A DNA stretch of 47,783 bases from Deinococcus ruber (GTDB lineage Bacteria > Deinococcota > Deinococci > Deinococcales > Deinococcaceae). Every line of letters begins with the position of its first letter. The first letter of the stretch is position 1. Positions 11,398 to 25,189 of the stretch are shown here, one piece after another. The notes beneath the pieces were generated by a model. It was not told the origin of the DNA and did not search any database. It saw nothing but the letters and a program-made list of their open reading frames with translations. The position numbers and the translations under genes are program-made. The DNA is taken from contig NZ_BMQL01000035.1 in the NCBI RefSeq assembly GCF_014648095.1, positions 1-47,783 of the forward strand. The letters are read 5' to 3'.

Positions 11398-11460
11398 TGC
11401 TGTCAACGGCTGCTGTCCACGCTGTCCACTCAGGCTCCGGCCCGCTGTGTTCGCCCCTGA

Positions 11461-11472
11461 TAGCATTCGGTT
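11461..11472 (+). promoter_or_regulatory. Leaderless-type -10 box for aroC
   Basis: TAGCAT at 11461-11466 is 6 nt from the ATG at 11473. Confidence 0.5.
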
Positions 11473-12621
<1,149 letters not shown>

Positions 12622-12747
12622 GCCGATGACGCCCCCGCCCGAGCTGGAACCCGCTCTCTCGACCTTCGAGCTGGAAGACGGGCTGGCCGAAGAGTTGGCA
12701 GAATCTCAACTGTTCCCCGATCCGGAGCCTGGGTTGTTGTCTTCGTC

Positions 12748-12760
12748 TAGACTGCGGGCT
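12748..12760 (+). promoter_or_regulatory. Possible internal leaderless -10 box for aroK
   Basis: TAGACT at 12748-12753 is 7 nt from the ATG at 12761, inside the longer open frame that starts at 12626. Confidence 0.4.
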
Positions 12761-13369
12761 ATGACTGGCCCCGGCCTCGACAGTTCTGGCCATCCGGCTT
12801 CCAGCAACATGGGAGCGGGGCTGATTGACCGCCCGGTCAGTTGGGTGGCGCTGGCCGGCTTCATGGGCACCGGTAAAAGCCGCATCGGCTGGGAGCTGAG
12901 CCGCGCACTGGCACTGCATTTCGTCGATACCGACAAGCTGATTACCCGGGTGGTGGGCAAGAGCATTCCCGAGGTCTTCGCGCACGAGGGCGAGAGCTAT
13001 TTTCGGGCCTGCGAGGGCGAGGTGGTGCGGCGCGTGACCCGGCTCGATTACGCGGTGGTGAGTCTGGGCGGCGGCACCTTCATTCAGGAGGAGAACCGCC
13101 GCGTGCTGCTGGAGCGTGGCCCGGTGGTGGTGCTGTGGGCCACACCCGAGACCATTCTGGCCCGCACCCGCAACTCGGATCGCCCACTGCTGCACACCCC
13201 CGACCCGCTGGCCCGCATCGAAGCCCTGATGAACGAGCGCGAGGGCGCGTACCGTCAGGGCACCATCCACGTGAACAGCGACGGGCGGCCCTCCGAAGAG
13301 GTCGTGGACGAGATCATCGAGCGCCTGTGGAATTACTACGAATTCGGGGGCGAACGTGCCTCGGATTGA
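12761..13369 (+). CDS. aroK: Shikimate kinase
   Basis: Phosphorylates shikimate with ATP. The P-loop GFMGTGKS lies about 28 residues from the chosen start, followed by the shikimate-binding FVDTDKLI, the [13 protein letters not shown] segment and [15 protein letters not shown] with the GGG anion-binding motif. The reading frame is open back to an ATG at 12626 (247 residues), 4 nt after aroC. I prefer ATG 12761 (202 residues) because the extra 45 residues are acidic and not part of the fold, the upstream ATG has no ribosome site, and a leaderless-type -10 box precedes 12761. The longer form remains possible. The end overlaps aroB by 14 bp. Confidence 0.9.
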   Translation: MTGPGLDSSGHPASSNMGAGLIDRPVSWVALAGFMGTGKSRIGWELSRALALHFVDTDKLITRVVGKSIPEVFAHEGESYFRACEGEVVRRVTRLDYAVVSLGGGTFIQEENRRVLLERGPVVVLWATPETILARTRNSDRPLLHTPDPLARIEALMNEREGAYRQGTIHVNSDGRPSEEVVDEIIERLWNYYEFGGERASD

Positions 13370-14411
13370 AGTCGGCGGGGCCACGCCGTACACGGTGACG
13401 GTGGAACACGGCGCACTGAAACGGGCGCGGGTGCCGCAGCAGCGGGCCGCACTGATCGTGGATGCGGGGCTGCCTGGCGGAGTGGTGCAGCAGGCACAGG
13501 CCGCCTTTCAACCGGAACTGACGCTGGAGGTGCCGAGCGGCGACGCCTGCAAGACCGCTGAAGTCTGGAGCCGCGTGCTTTCACGGCTGGCGACGGCCAA
13601 CCTGCCCCGCGACGGCGCGGTGATCGGGCTGGGTGGCGGCGCGACCACCGATCTGGCGGGCTTCGTGGCGGCGTCGTACCTGCGCGGGGTGGCGTATTAC
13701 AGCGCTCCGACCACGCTGCTGGGCATGGTCGATGCGGCGGTGGGCGGCAAAACGGGCATCAACCTGCCGGAAGGCAAGAATCTGGTGGGCGCATTCTGGC
13801 CGCCGCGTGCGGTGTGGTGCGACCCGGACGTTCTAAACAGCCTGCCGCCCGCCGTCTTCCGCGAGGGCGCTGCCGAGGCGTACAAACACGGCCTGATTTC
13901 CGATCCGACGCTGCTGGCACGGGTGCTGTCGCCCGACTTCCGCCCCGACCACCCCGACTTTGAAACCACCCTCGCAGACGCCATCGCGGTCAAGGCGGGC
14001 GTGGTGACACGCGACCTGACCGAGCAGGGTGAGCGGGCGTATCTGAACTTCGGGCACACGCTGGCGCACGCCATCGAGGCGGTGACGCACCACGGCACTT
14101 CGCATGGCGACGCGGTGGGTTATGGCCTGCATTACGCCGCGCTGCTGTCACGCGAGCTGGGCGGCAGCGACCTGAGCGGGCATACCCGCCGCTTTCTGGC
14201 GTGGCAGCAGCCCAAGCCCCTACCCGACCTGAACTTCGACGAGCTGAACAGCTACATGGCCCGCGACAAGAAAGCCGACAGCGTGGGCGTGCGCTTCGTG
14301 CTGCTGCACGATCTGGCTCAGCCCTACCTCACCCGCGTGCCGGATGACGTGCTGCGCCGGGTCTATGCCGTGTGGCAGACCGAGGTTTCCCCGGAACGCC
14401 TGACGGTCTGA
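13356..14411 (+). CDS. aroB: 3-Dehydroquinate synthase
   Basis: Cyclises DAHP to 3-dehydroquinate using NAD+ and a divalent metal. The 351-residue sequence has the NAD-binding [21 protein letters not shown], the [25 protein letters not shown] block and the metal-binding Glu/His residues in [22 protein letters not shown] and [12 protein letters not shown]. Translation starts at a GTG inside the end of aroK. It lies second to last in the aro unit. Confidence 0.96.
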   Translation: MPRIEVGGATPYTVTVEHGALKRARVPQQRAALIVDAGLPGGVVQQAQAAFQPELTLEVPSGDACKTAEVWSRVLSRLATANLPRDGAVIGLGGGATTDLAGFVAASYLRGVAYYSAPTTLLGMVDAAVGGKTGINLPEGKNLVGAFWPPRAVWCDPDVLNSLPPAVFREGAAEAYKHGLISDPTLLARVLSPDFRPDHPDFETTLADAIAVKAGVVTRDLTEQGERAYLNFGHTLAHAIEAVTHHGTSHGDAVGYGLHYAALLSRELGGSDLSGHTRRFLAWQQPKPLPDLNFDELNSYMARDKKADSVGVRFVLLHDLAQPYLTRVPDDVLRRVYAVWQTEVSPERLTV

Positions 14412-14447
14412 ACCGTCCTCCTCTCACTTCTGCTCTGAGGTCACTCC

Positions 14448-14879
14448 ATGTTCCTGATCCTGAACGGCCCCAATCTGAACCTGCTGGGCAAGCGCGAACC
14501 CCATGTATACGGCAGCGGCACGCTCGAAGACCTGGAGCGCCAGTGCGAGGAGTGGGGCACCGAACTGGGCGTGGCCGTGACCTGCCACCAGAGCAACTTC
14601 GAGGGGCAACTGCTGGAGTGGGTGCAGCAGGCCTTTGATCAGGGCTTTACTGGCATCGTCATGAATCCCGGCGCACTGACGCACTACAGCTACGCCCTGC
14701 GCGACGCCGTGGCGGGGCAGACGTTGCCGGTGGTCGAGGTGCATATTTCCAACGTGGACGCCCGCGAGGAATTTCGTCACAAGTCGGTGACGGCGGCGGT
14801 GTGCAGGGGCAAGATTTCTGGGCTGGGCTGGGCCGGATACCGGTTTGCGATGGAGTACCTGAACGAACTGGGCGGCTGA
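14448..14879 (+). CDS. aroQ: Type II 3-dehydroquinate dehydratase
   Basis: Removes water from 3-dehydroquinate to give 3-dehydroshikimate. The 143-residue protein matches the dodecameric type II enzyme: LILNGPNLNLLGKREPHVYG with the catalytic loop, CHQSNFEGQLLEWVQQA, MNPGALTHYSYALRDA, EVHISNVDAREEFRHKS and the C-terminal GLGWAGYRFAMEYL. GAGGT lies about 7 nt before the ATG, 36 nt after aroB, so translation begins independently. Confidence 0.97.
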   Translation: MFLILNGPNLNLLGKREPHVYGSGTLEDLERQCEEWGTELGVAVTCHQSNFEGQLLEWVQQAFDQGFTGIVMNPGALTHYSYALRDAVAGQTLPVVEVHISNVDAREEFRHKSVTAAVCRGKISGLGWAGYRFAMEYLNELGG

Positions 14880-14882
14880 AGG

Positions 14883-15374
14883 ATGGCGTTGAGTGTTCGC
14901 CCACTTCTCCCCGACGACTTCGAGCAGGCACGCCCCATGCTGCTCGACATGGGATTTGTAGAGAACGAGGCGGCGCTGGAAGCCCGCTTTGCCGAGTTCT
15001 GCACCCGGCCTGACTGGGGGCTGCTCGGTGCCTTCGAAGCTGAAAGGCTGCTTGGATACGCAGTGCTTCAGGATTACGGAACACATCTGAGATCGGGCAG
15101 CAGCCACCGCACCGCCAAACTGCATGACCTGTACACCGCTCCCCAGGCCCGGCGGCGCGGCGTAGGCCGGGAACTGATGCAGGAAGCAGAAGCCTGGGCC
15201 AGAGCGCGGAATCTGCGATACCTGTTCTGGTACGCCAATCTGCGCGAGGCTACACCTGCGTATGTGGGCATGGGCTACACGGCAGGCGAGGAAATTCAGG
15301 AAGGCTACCGCTTTTTCGAGATCGATTTCGGTGAAGCCAATACGAGGATTCCAGCACCCGAACGCCACTGCTGA
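14883..15374 (+). CDS. GNAT-family N-acetyltransferase
   Basis: A 163-residue single-domain acyl-CoA transferase. The start MALSVRPLLPDDFEQARPML and the acetyl-CoA pyrophosphate loop ARRRGVGRELMQEAEAWARARNL (roughly residues 95-118, R/Q-x-x-G-x-G/A pattern) are diagnostic, as is the late AYVGMGYT. The substrate is unknown. The ATG is 3 nt after the aroQ stop, so it is probably the last gene of the aro transcript, though nothing ties it to aromatic synthesis. The end faces the DUF99 gene on the other strand. Confidence 0.88.
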   Translation: MALSVRPLLPDDFEQARPMLLDMGFVENEAALEARFAEFCTRPDWGLLGAFEAERLLGYAVLQDYGTHLRSGSSHRTAKLHDLYTAPQARRRGVGRELMQEAEAWARARNLRYLFWYANLREATPAYVGMGYTAGEEIQEGYRFFEIDFGEANTRIPAPERHC

Positions 15375-15393
15375 ACGGCATACGGATTCTGCT

Positions 15394-15947
15394 TCACACC
15401 CGCTGCCCCGTGCTGTGCCCTCGCCCAACGCCCCCGCGATCAGGTGCGCGGCCCGCAGCGGCTCGGGAATTCGGCCCTGGATGGTCAGAGCGGTCAGCGA
15501 GGCGGCGGCCTGTTCGAGGGTCAGCCCGGCCCGCTGCACATAAACACCGCCGCACGCTTCCATCGGCCCGGCAGCCTCGATCAGCCGCCATTTCCGCGCC
15601 CCGCCGCTCACCCGGTTCTTCAGCGCCGCCTCGATGCGCGTCAGGTCAGGAGCCCTGCGGGACACCACCAGCACCGGCAGCCCAGTCTGACGCGACAGCC
15701 GGTGAATGTCCACGACGTTGAAGCCTGCCAGCGCGATGCCCTGAAGCAGAATCAGTTGCAGATGCTCGCCTGCCAGCCCGGTCAGGCGGGTGAGTTCATC
15801 GGTGCTGTTGCGCCCGTCGCGGCGTACCCGCCCACTGAGGACGGCGTGCAGCGCGTGGCGGGCATACACCGTGCCGATGACGCGCACATCGCCGCGTGAG
15901 GAAGGCTCGAAGGGCGAGTCGTCGAAGCCGAGGGCATGCACGAACAT
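15394..15947 (-). CDS. DUF99 family protein with a missing or shifted stop codon
   Basis: The protein starts at the ATG complement at 15947, with TAAAGT 5 nt upstream. Its ~180-residue body is clearly DUF99 (UPF0215), an endonuclease V-like fold of uncertain function: VIGTVYARHALHAVLSGRVRRDGRN, LILLQGIALAGFNVVDIHRL, LPVLVVSRRAPDLTRIEAAL, AGPMEACGGVYVQRAGL and GRIPEPLRAAHLIAGALGEG. A DUF99 protein should end about here, but this frame has no stop and runs on antisense through the GNAT and aroQ genes to 14424 (507 residues in all). A stop exists in a neighbouring frame at 15396-15394, which I give as the likely original end; a 1-2 nt indel near 15400-15430 would restore it. Either a recent frameshift, a sequencing error or a genuine extended protein. 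Confidence 0.7.
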
Positions 15948-15960
15948 GGCTCACTTTATC

Positions 15961-15990
15961 TTGCCCCGCAGTGCAGGTAGCTGCTATACT
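15961..15990 (+). promoter_or_regulatory. Promoter of rplM-rpsI
   Basis: TTGCCC (15961-15966) and TATACT (15985-15990) are 18 nt apart. Transcription would start near 15997, leaving a ~124-nt leader, unusual in this window. Confidence 0.6.
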
Positions 15991-15996
15991 CGGGGT

Positions 15997-16120
15997 TAGT
16001 GCCGTTTAGTCTGGTAGGACTGCGGCAGCCGGGTGGTTTCCGGGGCACGCGCCAGACCTTCCCCCAAGTCCTGAGCAGCGAGCAACAGACCAAATCCCCC
16101 ACAAGCATTGGAGTATCACG
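15997..16120 (+). ncRNA. Structured leader of rplM, candidate autoregulatory RNA
   Basis: The leader has GTCTGG (16009-16014) matching CCAGAC (16052-16057), and AGGACT (16016-16021) matching AGTCCT (16067-16072). The two 6-bp stems interleave, so they form a pseudoknot or exclude each other. A CCGG/CCGG hairpin (16029-16043) lies inside. Ribosomal protein operons are often controlled by their own product at such leaders; no known class was matched. Confidence 0.4.
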
Positions 16121-16569
16121 GTGAAAACCTACACCCCTGTTATTGACCCCCAGGCCCAGACCTGGGTCGTGGTAGACGCAGCGAATGTTCCGCTGGGCCG
16201 CCTCGCCACCGTTGTCGCCACCCACATTCGCGGCAAGCACCGCGCCGATTACACGCCCAACATCCTGATGGGCGATTTCGTGATCGTGCTGAACGCCGAG
16301 AAGGTCGCACTGACCGGCAAGAAGCTCGACCAGAAGGTGTACACCCGCTACACCGGCTACCAGGGTGGCCTGAAGAAGGAAACCGCCCGCACCGCGCTGG
16401 CAAAGCACCCCGAGCGCGTCATCGAGCACGCGGTGTACGGCATGCTGCCCAAGGGTCGCCTGGGCCGCGCCATGCACACCCGTCTGAAGGTCTACCCCGG
16501 TAGCCAGCACCCCCACACCGCTCAGGCCCCTGTCGCTCTGACTATCAAGTCTGCCCTGGAGAACAAATA

Positions 16570-16570
<1 letters not shown>
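16121..16570 (+). CDS. rplM: Ribosomal protein L13 (uL13)
   Basis: A 149-residue protein of the large ribosomal subunit. The core [26 protein letters not shown], the [20 protein letters not shown] block and the C-terminal [20 protein letters not shown] are family hallmarks. The GTG start has GGAG 7 nt upstream, so it uses standard initiation rather than leaderless. It overlaps rpsI by one base (TAATG), the classic L13-S9 pair. Expression is likely controlled at the structured leader. Confidence 0.98.
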
Positions 16571-16962
<392 letters not shown>

Positions 16963-16980
16963 ACCCAACCTATGTTCGAG

Positions 16981-17005
16981 ACGCCTCCTGTATGGGGGCG
17001 TTTTT
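16981..17005 (+). terminator. Intrinsic terminator after rpsI
   Basis: ACGCCTCC (16981-16988) pairs with GGGGGCGT (16994-17001) across TGTAT, followed by a run of T. Confidence 0.88.
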
Positions 17006-17046
17006 CGTTTGTGGGGCTTGCGGCGGGAATGATCGGCAGCGCACTC

Positions 17047-17058
17047 TACACTTGCCCC
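17047..17058 (+). promoter_or_regulatory. Leaderless-type -10 box for the DUF2071 gene
   Basis: TACACT (17047-17052), then 6 nt, then ATG 17059. It decides the start in favour of 17059 over an in-frame upstream ATG at 16972, which lies in the rpsI terminator. Confidence 0.55.
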
Positions 17059-17778
17059 ATGACGCACCGCCCCTTCCCCGCCCCGACCTCGCCGTGGGTG
17101 CTCCAGATGCGCTGGCTAGACCTCTGTTTCATGCACTGGCCCGTAGAACCGGAAGCCATTGCCCGGCATCTCCCCGCCGGAATGCAGCTCGACACCTGGG
17201 AAGGGCGGGCATATTTAGGCGTGGTGCCGTTCCGCATGGAAGGCATCCGGCCCCGCGCCACCTTCGACGTGCCGGGCGTCTCGGCCTTTCCCGAAATCAA
17301 TCTGCGAACGTATGTGACGGCGGGCGGCGTGCCGGGCGTGTGGTTCTTCAGCCTGGACGCGGCGCAGCGGCTGGCAGTGCGGGCGGCGCGGCTGGCATTT
17401 CATCTTCCCTATTTCGATGCCCGGATGTGGACGCAGGCTCAGGGCGAGCTGATCCGCTATGCCAGCCAGCGAACCCACGCGGGCGCGGCCCCGGCCAGGT
17501 TCGCGGGGGCGTATCAGCCCAGCGGCCCGGTCTTTTACGCCCAGCCCGGCTCGCTGGAAGACTGGCTGACCGCCCGCTACGCGCTGTACAGCGCCGACAG
17601 GCACGGCACCATCTTCCGGGGCCACATCGACCATGCGCCCTGGCCGCTGCAACGGGCGCGGGCTGAGGTTGCCATCAACACCATGTCGGAACAGATCGGT
17701 GTGCCGCTGATGGGCGAGCCGCATCTGCTGTACGCCCACCGATTGGATGTGCGGGCGTGGCTGATCGAGCGGGTGTAG
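17059..17778 (+). CDS. DUF2071 (YqjF-like) protein
   Basis: A 239-residue soluble protein of unknown function. Typical DUF2071 features are MRWLDLCFMHWPVEPEAIARHLPAGMQLDTWEGRAYLGVVPF at the N-terminus (Trp-rich, with the pattern L-P-x-G-x-x-x-D-x-x-x-G-x-A-x-x-G-x-V), then SAFPEINLRTYV, GVWFFSLDAA and, at the C-terminus, LLYAHRLDVRAWL. The fold resembles acetoacetate decarboxylase. The start at 17059 is fixed by the -10 box. It stands alone between the ribosomal pair and a convergent transporter gene. Confidence 0.85.
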   Translation: MTHRPFPAPTSPWVLQMRWLDLCFMHWPVEPEAIARHLPAGMQLDTWEGRAYLGVVPFRMEGIRPRATFDVPGVSAFPEINLRTYVTAGGVPGVWFFSLDAAQRLAVRAARLAFHLPYFDARMWTQAQGELIRYASQRTHAGAAPARFAGAYQPSGPVFYAQPGSLEDWLTARYALYSADRHGTIFRGHIDHAPWPLQRARAEVAINTMSEQIGVPLMGEPHLLYAHRLDVRAWLIERV

Positions 17779-17923
17779 GTAGACAGTAAAAGTGCCGCCC
17801 CGGAATTGGAGGGCGACGCTTGGGACTATGACGCTCAGTTCGGACCGCTGAGGAAGACATCTCAACAAAAAGGCTGCTCCTATCCGTACTTCAGGCCAGA
17901 AAAAAGCGAACCTGCCAGCCCCT

Positions 17924-18862
17924 CTAGCGCTCCTCTTCCTCGGTATGCACCTGCGGCACCTCAGCCCGCCCCGCCCCAAACTGGCTGAGAATGGTGGCTC
18001 CCACGACCATCGCGCCGCCCAGAAAGCCGCGCAGATACACCCGCTCGCCCAGCAGAAAATAGCTGAACACACTGGCGGTCACGGGTTCCAGGGCGTACAG
18101 CACGCTTGCTTCGGCGGCACTTACCCAGCGTTGCCCCAGCGTTTGCAGCAGCGTGGTCACGGCGGTAGCGGCGGCCCCCAGATACAGCAGCGCTCCCCAG
18201 CTTTCGGTGGGCGGTAGCAGCGGGGCATGAGACAGCAGCACCCAGGCCAGGGCCAGCAGCGTGACCCACCCGAGCTGCGCCAGCGTATACGGCAGCGCGG
18301 CATGGGCGCGGGAGGTGTGTTCGAGCATCAGGATGAAGCCCGCGTAGGTGACAGCGCACGCCAGCGCCCACAGGTCGCCCACCCCCAGCGCTCCGCCTTC
18401 CCAGCTCAGCAGCGCCAGCCCACTGACCGCCAGAGCCACCGCCGCCCACAGCAGGCCGCCCAGCCGCCGACCCGACACCAGCGCCTGCCACAGCGGCACC
18501 AGCACCACGCTCAGCGCCGTGATGAAGGCGGCGCGGTTGGCACTGGTGGTGCTCAGGGCGATGGTCTGGGTGCCGTAGCCCGCCATCAGCCAGACGCCCA
18601 GCAGCAGACCATCGAGCCACAGCTTGCGGGGCTTCCCTTCCGCCCGCGTTCCGCTGTCCTGCCGCTTCCACAGCAGCAGCGGCAGGATGCAGAGCGTGCC
18701 GATGGCGAATCTCCAGAAGATCAGGGTGGCGGGTTGCAGGGTATCGGTGGCCGTCTTGACCACCGCGAAAGTGCTGCCCCAGATGCAGGTGACGATAAGG
18801 AGCAGAGCCAGCCCCAGAGCGTGATTGGCATGGCGTGGGCGGGCAGGCGAAACAGCAGACAT
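17924..18862 (-). CDS. EamA/DMT-family transporter
   Basis: A 312-residue integral membrane protein with about ten hydrophobic segments arranged as two EamA repeats. The first begins [28 protein letters not shown], with the W-G-(S/T)-x-(F/W) motif of the family; the second contains [43 protein letters not shown] and [19 protein letters not shown]. The substrate is unknown; relatives export amino acids, nucleosides or other metabolites. I start it at the ATG complement at 18862 because TATCAT lies 6 nt upstream; the frame stays open to 18916. Confidence 0.88.
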   Translation of the reverse strand: MSAVSPARPRHANHALGLALLLIVTCIWGSTFAVVKTATDTLQPATLIFWRFAIGTLCILPLLLWKRQDSGTRAEGKPRKLWLDGLLLGVWLMAGYGTQTIALSTTSANRAAFITALSVVLVPLWQALVSGRRLGGLLWAAVALAVSGLALLSWEGGALGVGDLWALACAVTYAGFILMLEHTSRAHAALPYTLAQLGWVTLLALAWVLLSHAPLLPPTESWGALLYLGAAATAVTTLLQTLGQRWVSAAEASVLYALEPVTASVFSYFLLGERVYLRGFLGGAMVVGATILSQFGAGRAEVPQVHTEEEER

Positions 18863-18874
18863 GACCGGATGATA
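18863..18874 (-). promoter_or_regulatory. Leaderless-type -10 box for the EamA transporter
   Basis: On the minus strand TATCAT is followed by 6 nt and the ATG. Further upstream TTGACT (18946-18941) and TATAGG (18925-18920) with a 15-nt spacer could be a second promoter. Confidence 0.45.
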
Positions 18875-19014
18875 GCGGCAGACGGCAGAGCTGAAGTTCG
18901 CGGATGAGCAGAGCACTCACCTATACAGGCATCTGTACACAGTCAACAGATCGGGGCTTGGTGGGCTGTTCCTTCCTGACTGATTGACGCTGCCCTACTT
19001 CCAACTACGCTCTA

Positions 19015-19773
19015 TCACGACTCGAACAACACAGTGATGCCGCGCTCCTGTACCGCGTGTCTGCCTGCCTGCACCGCTTCTCTGGCTGCACCCTCCAGCG
19101 CCCGCTGAGGCTTTTCCCAGATGGCCCGTGCCAGCTTTGAAGCCCGCCGGATCAGCAGCGTTTCGCCCGGCTGTGCCAGCGCCACAGCACCCAGCAGCGC
19201 CTGAGCCGTGGAGGGCAGCGGCGCGGCAGGATCGAGGGGCAATTCCAGCGTCACCTTCTCGCCCTGCCTCCGGAGTGTGATGGTGGCCGAGGCCCGCCAG
19301 GGAGCCTGGACGATCAGGGCTTCGGCGTGAACCGGAGCTGGTTCTCTGCCCGTCTGGTCGCGCCTCGCCTCGTTGGCAAGGTCGTGGGCGGCCCGCATGT
19401 GGCGGCGCTCGCGGCTGGCACGGTGCAGCCGCAACTCGGTGCCTCGCTCGGCGGCTTCGCGGCGAATCAGGGCGGCCAGTTCGTCCTGAGACACGCTCAG
19501 GCTGCCGCGCCGAATGCTGTTCAGGGTGCTGGTGTTGTCGGAATAGACCGTCAGCGCCTCGCCTTCGGGTGCATGGCGCAGCGCTTCCAGCACCGCCCGC
19601 AGTTCGGTGGCGTTGTTGTCCTCGGCCCCGTTTACGCCAGCCGCCGCCCCCACCGCACGCCCCTGAATACGGCGAGGCGGCTGACCCGGCAACAGCAGCA
19701 CGATGCCCCAGCCGCCCACCCCTGCGTACTCGCCGCTGTCGCTATAACTGCCGTCCACGAAGGCGTGGTTCAC
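19015..19773 (-). CDS. RNase H-fold protein with C-terminal extension
   Basis: A 252-residue protein. Residues 1-135 look like RNase HI: FVDGSYSDSG (first Asp), NNATELRAVLEAL (Glu), TVYSDNTSTLNSI (second Asp) and HMRAAHDLANEARR (His and last Asp). These four acidic residues bind the two metal ions that cut RNA in RNA-DNA hybrids. Residues 136-252 are an added domain rich in Ala, Arg and Leu that I do not recognise. It starts at a GTG, chosen because TATCCT lies 7 nt upstream and no Shine-Dalgarno sequence is present. With two domains, it is longer than the ~150-residue bacterial RNase HI. Confidence 0.8.
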   Translation of the reverse strand: MNHAFVDGSYSDSGEYAGVGGWGIVLLLPGQPPRRIQGRAVGAAAGVNGAEDNNATELRAVLEALRHAPEGEALTVYSDNTSTLNSIRRGSLSVSQDELAALIRREAAERGTELRLHRASRERRHMRAAHDLANEARRDQTGREPAPVHAEALIVQAPWRASATITLRRQGEKVTLELPLDPAAPLPSTAQALLGAVALAQPGETLLIRRASKLARAIWEKPQRALEGAAREAVQAGRHAVQERGITVLFES

Positions 19774-19786
19774 AGGGGTCAGGATA
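19774..19786 (-). promoter_or_regulatory. Leaderless-type -10 box for the RNase H gene
   Basis: Minus strand TATCCT (19786-19781), 7 nt before the GTG at 19773. Confidence 0.5.
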
Positions 19787-19831
19787 GAACAGGCGAGCGC
19801 ACAAGGCTGTAAGCCGGATGGCCTGCCCCCG

Positions 19832-20050
19832 TCAGAGCAGAAACACGTCGAGTGTCAGATCGAGCCTGTGAGACAGCGCCCGCTGCGCCAGCATGTGCAG
19901 GCTGCGCGGATCGTATTCACCGCGTTCCAGTGCCGAAAGCAGCGCCTCGCTCACGCCCATGTCGCGGGCCAGTTCGGGCAGCCCGATTCCCAGCAGGCGG
20001 CGGCGTTCCCGCACGGCGCGGGCCAGTCGGTCGAAGGGCGAAGCAGTCAT
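19832..20050 (-). CDS. Small XRE-family helix-turn-helix protein
   Basis: A 72-residue DNA-binding protein that is little more than one Cro/CI-type helix-turn-helix. RRRLLGIGLPELARDMGVSEALLSALERGEYDPRSLHML (residues ~17-55) fits the XRE pattern, with GVSEALLSALERGE as the recognition helix region. No effector domain or toxin/antitoxin partner is visible beside it. A perfect palindrome (20052-20061) touches its start codon and could be its own operator. It is divergent from pyrE. Confidence 0.78.
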   Translation of the reverse strand: MTASPFDRLARAVRERRRLLGIGLPELARDMGVSEALLSALERGEYDPRSLHMLAQRALSHRLDLTLDVFLL

Positions 20051-20051
20051 A

Positions 20052-20061
20052 CATCATGATG
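20052..20061. promoter_or_regulatory. Palindrome at the start of the XRE gene
   Basis: CATCATGATG is a perfect 10-bp palindrome one base upstream of the XRE start codon, a suitable place for an autoregulatory site. It is short, so chance is possible. Confidence 0.3.
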
Positions 20062-20125
20062 CAGGTTCGCGGCCCACGGCACAGGAGCCACAGCCACATC
20101 TGAACGCGGCTGCCTGCCCTGTCTC

Positions 20126-20137
20126 TATACTTCCCGC
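20126..20137 (+). promoter_or_regulatory. Leaderless-type -10 box for pyrE
   Basis: TATACT (20126-20131), 6 nt before ATG 20138. Confidence 0.55.
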
Positions 20138-20713
20138 ATGGATGTTCTTTCGCTGTATCGCCAGGCCGGTGCCTTTCACGAGGGCCATTTTCTGCTGGCT
20201 TCGGGCCGCCATTCTCCGATGTTTCTCCAGTCCACCACGCTGCTGCAACACCCCGCCCAGATGCAGCAGATCGGCGCGGCGCTGGCTCAGAAGGTGCTGG
20301 ACGCTGGGTACACGCCCGATTTCGTGATCGGCCCGGCAATGGGTGGTGTGGTGCTGGCCTATGAGGTGGCCCGCAACCTGACGCACGCGCTCCCGCAGAT
20401 ACGCGCCCTCTTTGCCGAGAAAGACGGACAGGGCGGCATGAAAATCAGAGAAGCATTCACGGTGCAGCCGGGCCAGACATTCATTGCCGTGGAGGACGTG
20501 TTGACCACCGGGGGTAGCGTGCTGAAAGCGGTGCGGGCTACCGAAAGCTACGGCGCGACCTGCCTCGCCATCGCCATCATCATCGACCGGCGCAGAGACG
20601 CTGGCCCCCTTCAGGGCATTCCCCTGCTCAGCCTGGAGCAGCTGTACTTCGACACCTACGCCCCCGATGAAATACCGGAGTGGCTGGCAGCGCGGGAATT
20701 GCAGGAAATCTGA
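20138..20713 (+). CDS. pyrE: Orotate phosphoribosyltransferase
   Basis: Joins orotate to PRPP to make OMP in pyrimidine synthesis. The 191-residue protein has GAFHEGHFLLASGRHSPMFLQ near the N-terminus, PDFVIGPAMGGVVLAYEVAR, and the PRPP-binding loop FIAVEDVLTTGGSVLKAV (V-E-D-V-x-T-T-G-G). It has its own leaderless-type promoter and no neighbouring pyr gene. Its 3' end faces sucB across a strong inverted repeat. Confidence 0.95.
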   Translation: MDVLSLYRQAGAFHEGHFLLASGRHSPMFLQSTTLLQHPAQMQQIGAALAQKVLDAGYTPDFVIGPAMGGVVLAYEVARNLTHALPQIRALFAEKDGQGGMKIREAFTVQPGQTFIAVEDVLTTGGSVLKAVRATESYGATCLAIAIIIDRRRDAGPLQGIPLLSLEQLYFDTYAPDEIPEWLAARELQEI

Positions 20714-20789
20714 GAAGGGGCGAGAAGTAGGAACGGCGGTTCGGAGACTCTGCTGCCCTCCTGATCTGTCCAGAACTTCAGCAGGCATC

Positions 20790-20842
20790 AAAACGGGTGA
20801 TGCGTGATGAGTGCCTTTCAGCTCCTCATCACGCATCACCCG
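20790..20842 (-). terminator. Terminator of sucAB made from a GTGATGC-type inverted repeat
   Basis: A perfect 18-bp inverted repeat (20794-20811 with 20825-20842) and a 13-nt loop. Read on the minus strand it lies 17 nt after the sucB stop and is followed by TTTT, so it can terminate sucB. The arms consist of GTGATGC heptads like those in the sdhA-sdhB spacer; a further partial copy (GGTGATGCGTTAC) precedes the stem. Confidence 0.8.
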
Positions 20843-20858
20843 TAACGCATCACCTGCC

Positions 20859-22151
<1,293 letters not shown>

Positions 22152-22161
22152 GTAAAACTCT

Positions 22162-22195
22162 CCTTGCTGTGAATGGGTCCTTGCTGTGAATGGGT
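22162..22195. repeat. Perfect 17-bp tandem duplication next to the sucB ribosome site
   Basis: CCTTGCTGTGAATGGGT occurs twice head to tail (22162-22178, 22179-22195). On the sucB strand the inner copy ends in the CAAGG that forms the start of the Shine-Dalgarno sequence. Confidence 0.95.
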
Positions 22196-22208
22196 TGGAA
22201 GCGGGCTG

Positions 22209-22311
22209 GCATGTCGCGTGTGGCCTGTCGCCTGCGGAAAAGGCCAAGCCGACTTGAAAGCGTCAGGACTCCTGGGCCATTCCTACAGGCTACACGCCAC
22301 GAACCGCAGGC
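22209..22311. repeat. GTGTGGC-type inverted-repeat element in the sucA-sucB spacer
   Basis: A 103-bp element. Arms at 22209-22242 and 22277-22311 are imperfect inverted repeats built from heptads such as GTGTGGC and CTGTCGC, ending inward in GCGGAAAAG and (as reverse complement) TGTAGGAATGG. The outer end lies 4 nt after the sucA stop. The 34-bp core shares ACTTGAAA, TCA, GA and CCTGG in order with the copy at 28039-28141. Confidence 0.75.
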
Positions 22312-22315
22312 CGCG

Positions 22316-25189
<2,874 letters not shown>

